Assembly: GCA_005223375.1 (NCBI GenBank)
Contig: RXOD01003811.1
Coordinates: forward strand, 1-58,853
Reading direction: 5' to 3'
Length of the DNA stretch: 58,853 nt
Origin: Amoebophrya sp. AT5.2
Lineage: Eukaryota; Sar; Dinophyceae; Syndiniales; Amoebophryaceae
The position numbers and the translations under genes were made by a program. Every line of letters starts with the position of its first letter. Positions within the stretch are counted from its first letter, which is position 1. Positions 53,226-58,853 of the stretch are shown here, one piece after another. Below the pieces are notes generated by a model. The model did no database searches, was not told where the DNA came from, and worked only from the letters and a program-made list of their open reading frames with translations.

Positions 53226-54458
53226 TCGAGGGGGCACCGGCAAGACCTAAGTTTTCACAAAACTTAGAGTGCGCGTGCGCCACGAATAGTTCTAGTGTTG
53301 CAAGAAAAGGTTTGGTTGACGTTGAGGTTCATTCTTTCGAGGTAGAGAGTTTCTTGGATTGATTGGCAACAAGAGTGGCTCACTTCATTCTTTCATGTGT
53401 TGCTCGTCCATGCGCCGGCGCCAAAGTTGCGCAAGGGACAGGACAGAGAAGCACACAATCAAGGTTAGGTACGAGTCAGTATTTATTTCAATCATGATAT
53501 TTCTGTTTCTGATACTGATTTTTATGATAGATAGATTTCACTGGCGCCCGAAAAAACAAAGGGGAAGGGTAGTGCAGGTACTAAAAATTGGGGTTGTACT
53601 GGCAGGCCAAGATGAAGGACCCAGAAAGAACAGCGGTGATATAACCCGCATATCATAACCATAAGTAGCATTCCGGAACGTGGTACTAGACCTCGAGTCG
53701 ACCAGGAGACCTCCTCGTTGACGTTCGCCGCAGTCGCTCGACCTTCTAATCGACGTCCCGCTAGCGCTAATGTGGCCATCCTCTCGCACTCGCCAGAAGG
53801 CGATATTTTTTTATACGTCAAAGGTCGGGGCGGGGGCCCTTGATAACCCGAATAACCAGCCCCGCCCGCCGGTCAAAAGGCTAACTCGTCGGCGGGGAAT
53901 TAGTGAAAACAAATCCTACCCCTACCCCTTAGCTTACCGCGGTCGATATTTTACTTTCTGTACGTGATTACACTATACTAGTTCTATCTGACGACTTCTC
54001 CATCAATATGTCGCGAAGAGGACGCGTGGGACGCTCTGCCTGTGTCAGGAGAACACATCGACGTGCACGGAAGCGGGTTGCCTCCAGTGATGATGATTGT
54101 GCCTCCAGTGATAGTTTTACAATAATCCATATCCAACGCCAAAAATATTTCATGGAGACTGTTTATGATTGTGTTTGCTTCCAAGCAATCATAAGCGGCT
54201 CAACCCGCATTTTTAGGGGCCGCCGCGTACGCGTTCGCTCTTGACATCACGAACCGAGGCCGCCCGACGACCACGAGAAGCATGTGTTCGGAGAGAAAAG
54301 TCTGCGGTTCAGAGGGAGCCCCGAATTTTCCGAAAAAAAAAGTATCAGAAAGTTCTCGCACGAGCCAGTGCACCGCATCAGTGGGATATTTGTGGTGCTG
54401 AGGCCTCTTTATTCAGTTGTTGAATTTCTATTCTGCGGTCGCAAGCCAGAAAGTGAAA
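53226..54458. other. Intergenic with hairpin, no gene recognised
   Basis: A small perfect hairpin (53247-53267) follows the coiled-coil gene's stop. GC-rich inverted blocks lie near 53826-53900. A basic 78-codon + ORF (54008-54244) has no motif and contains a GCCTCCAGTGAT duplication; probably not a gene. Confidence 0.45.
53247..53267 (+). repeat. 9-bp hairpin downstream of a stop codon
   Basis: CTAAGTTTT, loop CAC, AAAACTTAG; probably in the 3' UTR. Confidence 0.7.
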
Positions 54459-54800
54459 ATGAAGGTGCTCTCTGTACTGCTGGCTGTGATGTTCGCAGCG
54501 CCTGCCGCTGCTCAAGAAGAATCAGCAGAGGCCATCACCGATAAATTTGGCAAAGTTCTCACGGACTCGACGCAGAAAATCGTACTTTCAGTTTTGGAAT
54601 AAGTATTGATTTTGATTTTGATTTTTCACTCACAGTGCAAGGGCTCTAGCCCGTGCAATCTGTTCCCTAAGGAACCATCAGTGATGATGCACTCATTCAT
54701 TGGATTGTGGCTACATTCTTTCGAACACAAACATCGCGAAGAACGCGAACGCGTGGAGGTGGCGAAGGTGGATGGCTCGGGCGGTGGCTCCGGTGCTTAA
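54459..54800 (+). CDS. Small secreted protein, 2 exons
   Basis: Exons 54459-54581 and 54636-54800; GTACTT...CACAG intron, phase 0, 95 residues. A clear signal peptide MKVLSVLLAVMFAAPAAAQ (cleavage probably after AAA or AQ) precedes EESAEAITDKFGKVLTDSTQ. Exon 2 reads CKGSSPCNLFPKEPSVMMHS, then FEHKHREERERVEVAKVDGS and ends GGGSGA. Two Cys in CKGSSPC could form a disulfide. Not recognised. In a parasite a short secreted lineage-specific protein is an effector candidate, but that is only a hypothesis. Confidence 0.6.
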
Positions 54801-55099
54801 TGATCTAGAAATCCTTTTCCTTTTCCCCGCTTCCTCTTGCAGGTCCAGGAAAAACAATGCTCGATTAGCGCAGGCTCCCCTCCCGGTGCTTTTGCTGACG
54901 AGCATGCTGCAGCAAGGCGACTGGAATTCGTGTTTTTTGTATCATCGGCAGAGGGCGCTTCCTTGTGTCCATGGATGTGGCAATTCCTGGCCCACCTTTC
55001 TGCATGTATCTATGTATTTAGACAGCATTTTTCGTCCATGTTGGGCTACACTACTTTGTTTTGATTATCGGAACGACTACACAACTACACCAGACGTCG

Positions 55100-55348
55100 A
55101 TGATCGGAGTGAACGCGCAGCGCCGGATGAAAGCGAAGGCGGAGCAGCCTGACGAGTGTCAAGCACCCACAGACGGGACCAATAGTAACCTAGGCGACAC
55201 GACCTGCGACGCAGAAGTTACACAAGTAGGCAGCGCAGGGTTTTGTTGTCCGGGAAGGCTCGACATGATCGAGTACGCCAACCTGCTCGCGGGCGAGTAC
55301 GTCCCGGAGGTCACTGACCTGCAGACCTTCTGGAAGAAGTCGCAGTAA
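55100..55348 (+). CDS. Hypothetical short ORF, 82 aa, possibly a 3' exon
   Basis: Begins MIGVNAQRRMKAKAEQPDEC and ends EYVPEVTDLQTFWKKSQ. The C-terminal part DMIEYANL..EY..VTDLQTFWK has the same spacing of residues as DMIEPTNL...QY..IVTPDFWK in the ORF at 58090, so the two may be related. Cys-rich middle (CDAEVTQVGSAGFCC). Upstream exons, if any, were not found. Confidence 0.35.
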   Translation: MIGVNAQRRMKAKAEQPDECQAPTDGTNSNLGDTTCDAEVTQVGSAGFCCPGRLDMIEYANLLAGEYVPEVTDLQTFWKKSQ

Positions 55349-56898
55349 GACGCCTAGATGCTGATAGAAGAAAGTCCGATGGAGGGGGTCATCGCGGCCA
55401 GTAGCGACGGAGAGCACGCCGGACGAAAAATGTCGGGGAGAACGTTGGAGGGTAACGTGAGCATGGACCACGGGTGGTGGTACGCCGGTCTGTATGTTTT
55501 ACTTTGACGAGGACGGAGATGAAGCTACAACAGACGATGGTCAGCAAGTTGAATCCCGGAATTGAGTTCGGCTCGCGTGATGGGTGGAGGTGAGGAATGA
55601 CGCGTTTAGATGAAGGTAGAAGGATCACGAAGCTGTTCGTTGTGGAAGGTCACAAAAGTGAACTCCATCGTCGATGACCCGGCCGATCAACAGAAGATCT
55701 ATCGACACCGGGCGCACTAGCCTATACAGCTCGCGCTGTTGTTGGAGCCAGGAGAACGACCGATCGATCGGCCGCCGTCGAGAATCAACTGCGCATGCTA
55801 TGTGTTCGTCGACGTCGATTTTCCAAAAGTGACAATTTCGTGATAGTAAGAATTGAGATGAGCTGCCATGGTTCCGGGCGGCAGACGTCGCTGTCGATAA
55901 CATCGGAGCAACAGAAATAGAAAATCAGAAAAATTGTTCGTTCCATCCACATTTTACACGTAGTAAATGCTGGGAAAAATCTAAATTTTAGAAAAATGAC
56001 AGAGATACATACTAGATTCTTTAACCTTATTATTTGAGCTTCGTTCTTTGGCTATTCATTGTTTCGAATTTTTTTATATCGCTCCGGCTCCTCGAACTCG
56101 ATGTACTTAGTAGGCGGTGATCTGGATCTGCCGACTTTCCACAACGGCCCCCATTCATCTACGTTTCTTTCCGTGCGCGTTCCGCCCGACTGCTGGGGAT
56201 CTAGTCTTCCACCGGCGCAGTCGTCTCAAAGGGCACAGGGTCTACTCGTTCCGTCGCTGCGGGCGACTACGATGCGCACTGTCTCGCTTACCGTACTATA
56301 CTGGACGCAAGGACAAATCTCGTTAGCTGTTCTAAAGGCATGCGCCCGATGTGCTGTGAACCGCGTAGACCTTGGCTGACGACCTATGCCTACTTACTTA
56401 GCACCTCGACGCACTACTAGTATTTCAAGGATCATCTACTACTTGCTTCTCCCATTTCTACGACTACGCCTGCCACATCATAGAGTTAGAGAAGTTTTGA
56501 GTTTATAAGCATGTGCCGTGGCCCTGGCCCGGGCCGAGCTCGTGACGATTCGATTGATGCCGGTCGTCCTTATCCTGTTTCCACCAAACACGTGCCGCTC
56601 GTGCTGATCCCTAGCCAGTAGCTGCAAACAAATTTACATTGCGCTCATCGTGAAGATGCTGTCGCTTACGCTTTATCTTTGTTTCTTCAACGTGCTCGTC
56701 GTCCTTAGTCTTAAGAAAAGTAGAACTGGTTGTACATGTAACAATCGACTCACGTCATTATTCAAATTATTCACTTGCCCCTAGGGAGGCCCACGGGTAG
56801 AAGGTACTTAGTTCGTGTTTGGTTCACCTAAGCTGCGGTATAGAAATAGATCGCACGACCACGAGCACGACGACGATAATAGCTGCAGCTTGCCCGCG
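55349..56898. other. Intergenic, no gene recognised
   Basis: 1.5 kb of mixed composition with short ORFs on both strands (for example 106 codons at 56059-56379) that show no motif. Ends in a pyrimidine-rich and GC-rich leader of the thioredoxin gene. Confidence 0.45.
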
Positions 56899-57671
56899 AT
56901 GTCGCTGCTTTCCTTTTTTTCGAGGCGGCCGGGTCAAGGTTTTTTGTTTCGGCCGGTGGAAGTCCAAGTCTTCTTTGCGCGGCGGTTTTCCACGACCTCT
57001 GGAAGAAATTCAAGTTACTCTTCGGTGAATGTCAGCACAGCTGCCCCCACCGCGACCTTGTCGACCCAGCATAGGATCCTAATGAGAAGGAGAAACTTTG
57101 CGACGATTACCACCAAGGGGGCATCCGCGGAAACGGTGAAGACCGAGCTCAGGAACGCGTTCAAAGGTCGTCCTGATGAAAACAAGAAGCACATCGTCGT
57201 GAGTATGGCGGGACCAGGTGGGAAGTGGTAGTGGCTGTAAAGTGGTAAAAAGTGGAACTTTGGGCGGGGGGCACTTCGGGGTCCCCTGTTTTCGTCTGTC
57301 TTGGAGAGAGCAGAGGTCGGCAGTAGGCGTAGAAAAGCGACTTCTCGCCGGATGATCCGCAGGAGCGGCCTTTGGAGCTCTAACAGCAGCCTGTTACAAT
57401 GGAAATGGATCGCCACTTCGGACTCCCTCTACTTTCTCCTCACTTTTAGGCCTTACACTGCCATGGCTTTCCACATCCAGTATGAGGACTTACGACCGCC
57501 ACTAAAGTGGGGAGCCACTTACCACCTGGTGGTCCGACCATAGTGAGCTACTTCACCGCAGCGTGGTGCGGGCCGTGCCAGCGCGTGGCGCCGGACATCG
57601 AGAGGCTGTCGGCGGAGTTCGGGGAAAACGTGGCGATTTATGAAATCGAACGGAGTTCTACTTGTTGCTAA
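56899..57671 (+). CDS. Mitochondrial thioredoxin-like protein, one introner, 3' end unresolved
   Basis: Exon 1 56899-57203, exon 2 from 57548. The N-terminus MSLLSFFSRRPGQGFLFRPV...FFARRFSTT is Arg/Ser-rich without acids, a typical mitochondrial presequence. After removal of the introner and one GTGAG the protein reads KKHIVVSYFTAAWCGPCQRV with the redox-active WCGPC, then APDIERLSAEFGENVAIYEI. A GT-AG alternative (A/GTATGG...ATAG/TGAG) gives HIVVMSYFTAAW. The frame stops at 57669-57671 soon after VAIYEIE, which is too early: the cis-Pro half of the fold is missing. Either another intron begins near 57645-57660 and its acceptor lies beyond the window, or the gene is truncated by the sequence that follows. 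Confidence 0.75.
57204..57542 (+). mobile_element. Family 1 introner, copy 7 (339 nt)
   Basis: TATGGCGGGACCAGGTGG ... CCACCTGGTGGTCCGACCATA, with exact GTGAG duplication (57199-57203, 57543-57547). The interior is homologous to copy 6. Confidence 0.9.
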
Positions 57672-58089
57672 CAGCTACAGCGGGCGAAATTCTGACTAGT
57701 AAGCGAACAAGCGTACCGGTTGGTATAGTTGTAGCGGTTTTGTAGTTTGTCAGACGAGATCCGATTGAGATGCGCTCTGAGCAAGTTCTTGGCTAGAAGG
57801 CGGTGGGCGACCTTAGGCAGTGGGTGTTGAGGGTGACCACAAGAAGTTGGTGGGCGACGCATACCTGCCCGGTTGGAGAAGCGTCGCCCTCCAAGCGAGA
57901 CGCCCAAGGGCTAGGGCAGCAAAGGACCGCAAGCTTTGCTGCCTGTGGCTGTGTGTGACAGGAGCTGGTAGAACAAATCAAGTAGTTAGATACATCCACA
58001 TGCGTTAGCCATGTGGCTCAAGGAAGTAGTAGCGAAGCCCACTCTACTGCCATAGCTTTGTTAAGTTCGTAGCTGCGCAAAACCACAAA
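57672..58089. other. Spacer with spliced-leader-like sequence, no gene recognised
   Basis: Between the truncated thioredoxin frame and the last ORF. Contains a GTGGGCGAC...GTGGGCGACGC duplication (57804-57860) and the SL-like sequence listed next. Confidence 0.45.
57999..58022 (+). other. Degenerate dinoflagellate spliced-leader-like sequence
   Basis: GCGTTAGCCATGTGGCTCAAG resembles the dinoflagellate spliced leader (CCGTAGCCATTTTGGCTCAA then G) with one inserted and one missing base and about two substitutions. It lies some 70 nt before the ATG of an intronless ORF, the position expected for a relict leader left by retroposition of a trans-spliced mRNA. Confidence 0.5.
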
Positions 58090-58853
58090 ATGGGCGGAAA
58101 AAACGGAGGCGGCAAAAACGCAGGCGGCAAGGGAGCCAGCAACAAGGGCAAGGGGAAGAAGCAGCAGTTCGAGGGGCGGATGCGGAAGGTCGAGACCATG
58201 GCGGCCAGATTCAAAGCGTGGTTTACTTTCTCGTGTAGGGGATTCGGCTGCAAACCGTGCCACGTCTGGAAAAAGCAGAAGCTGCAGCAGTACGCAAACC
58301 AGGGAGAAGACGGCTCCGAGGAAAGGGACGACGCGTACCCAAGCCAGCCCGGTGAAGCGGGCCGCGCCAGCGGCTCGAAAGACGTGAACAGCAGGGGATA
58401 CGAGGGAGCATCCAACAAGGAGCTGCAGCGGAAGATGAGCAAGTTCTCCCCGAGCCCCAAAACCAAGAACAAGGGTGCCGAAGCTGCTGAAGCCGCGGAG
58501 CAAACGCAGATCATCGCCTCGTCGCAGCACGACATGATCGAACCTACCAACCTGGATCTGAAGCTGGCAGAGGAGCAGTATGGGGACATTGTCACGCCCG
58601 ACTTCTGGAAGGCGGACGTGATGACCACTGTCATCGACAAGCTGGTGGAGCAAAAGGTAACGGAGGGAGACGAGAAGCACGTGCTGCGCCTGACGAAGCT
58701 GGAGAACGGCAGGCAAACAAGGGAGCGGGTAGAAAGCGGAAAAAAGGTGACAAGAGGGGAAGCGAAGAAATGCGGCGAGCTAGTGGACAACGTCGTGAAG
58801 TTCCTTGATAAGATCAGGGACAATCCGGGGCGCATCGACTGGATTGCGGTGTA
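58090..58853 (+). CDS. Partial unrecognised ORF, Lys/Gly-rich N-terminus, runs off the window
   Basis: Starts MGGKNGGGKNAGGKGASNKG and is open for 254 codons to the window edge. The basic Gly/Lys N-terminus could bind nucleic acid. CRGFGCKPCHVW (about residue 56) is a compact Cys/His group. Later sequence includes HDMIEPTNLDLKLAEEQYGD, IVTPDFWKADVMTTVIDKLV and KKCGELVDNVVKFLDKIRDN. No family identified; a retroelement ORF or a retroposed gene are both possible given the leader-like sequence upstream and the lack of introns. Confidence 0.55.
   Translation, partial: MGGKNGGGKNAGGKGASNKGKGKKQQFEGRMRKVETMAARFKAWFTFSCRGFGCKPCHVWKKQKLQQYANQGEDGSEERDDAYPSQPGEAGRASGSKDVNSRGYEGASNKELQRKMSKFSPSPKTKNKGAEAAEAAEQTQIIASSQHDMIEPTNLDLKLAEEQYGDIVTPDFWKADVMTTVIDKLVEQKVTEGDEKHVLRLTKLENGRQTRERVESGKKVTRGEAKKCGELVDNVVKFLDKIRDNPGRIDWIAV

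Noticed and set aside
54008..54244. Basic 78-codon + ORF
   Set aside because: Arg-rich, no motif, contains a short DNA duplication; no support as a gene.
56059..56379. 106-codon + ORF in the gap before thioredoxin
   Set aside because: No motif, no low-GC/GC shift or splice signals supporting it.
1..58853. CRISPR arrays, tRNA or rRNA genes, bacterial operons
   Set aside because: No regularly spaced repeats, no cloverleaf or conserved rRNA segment seen by eye; gene structure is eukaryotic. A tRNAscan or Rfam search could still find small RNAs I missed.

Overview
The window is nuclear DNA of a protist, most likely a parasitic dinoflagellate of the Amoebophrya (Syndiniales) type. The evidence is: GC-rich coding sequence with A/G/S/Q-rich low-complexity inserts; intron-dense genes; all confidently called genes on the + strand; a degenerate dinoflagellate spliced-leader-like sequence near 58 kb; apicomplexan/alveolate-type cyclic-nucleotide-dependent kinase (PKG) and flagellar genes; and, most tellingly, introns that are mobile elements (introners) with terminal inverted repeats, 5-bp target duplications and non-GT/AG ends. 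Species identity is inference.

Layout. 1-6297: 3' part of CSE1 (exportin-2) with a 2.9-kb intron carrying a 5'-truncated non-LTR retrotransposon. 7066-8397: a multi-exon unrecognised protein whose last exon may lie at 11767-11935, which would leave the intronless GT32-like glycosyltransferase (8975-10933) nested in its intron. 13018-13907: IFT27-like GTPase. 14310-18336, 19497-21589 and 21641-22645: three unrecognised proteins, with a duplicated exon-like repeat at 18.8-19.3 kb. 24035-30643: PKG in 14 exons with three cyclic-nucleotide domains plus an AGC kinase; four of its introns are introners. 32263-37671: giant single-exon protein. 38197-40117: M50 site-2-protease-like enzyme. 40966-44703: photolyase/cryptochrome with an acidic tail holding three SUMO-interaction-like motifs. 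45353-46484: Cys-cluster single-pass membrane protein. 47764-48636: PH-like domain protein. 49203-53225: coiled-coil protein. 54459-54800: small secreted protein. 56899-57671: mitochondrial thioredoxin. 58090-end: partial intronless ORF downstream of the spliced-leader-like sequence.

Introners. Seven copies of family 1 (ends TATG...CATA, inverted repeat around GGACCAGGTGGTAAGT) and two copies of family 2 (inner inverted repeat around AACCCAT, internal GTCTCGTATT repeats) lie inside genes. For each copy I joined the flanking exons by eye; removing the element plus one copy of a 5-bp direct repeat restores the frame, and in PKG and thioredoxin it restores conserved protein sequence. Other introns are ordinary GT-AG. 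Two introns begin with a direct duplication of the upstream exon tail, including the donor site, and one donor lies in the loop of a perfect 22-bp hairpin made from the exon tail.

Functionally the genes are a mix of housekeeping (nuclear transport, redox, membrane protease), flagellar/signalling (IFT27, PKG), light response/DNA repair and lineage-specific proteins; no operon logic or metabolic cluster is evident. No tRNA, rRNA or CRISPR was recognised.
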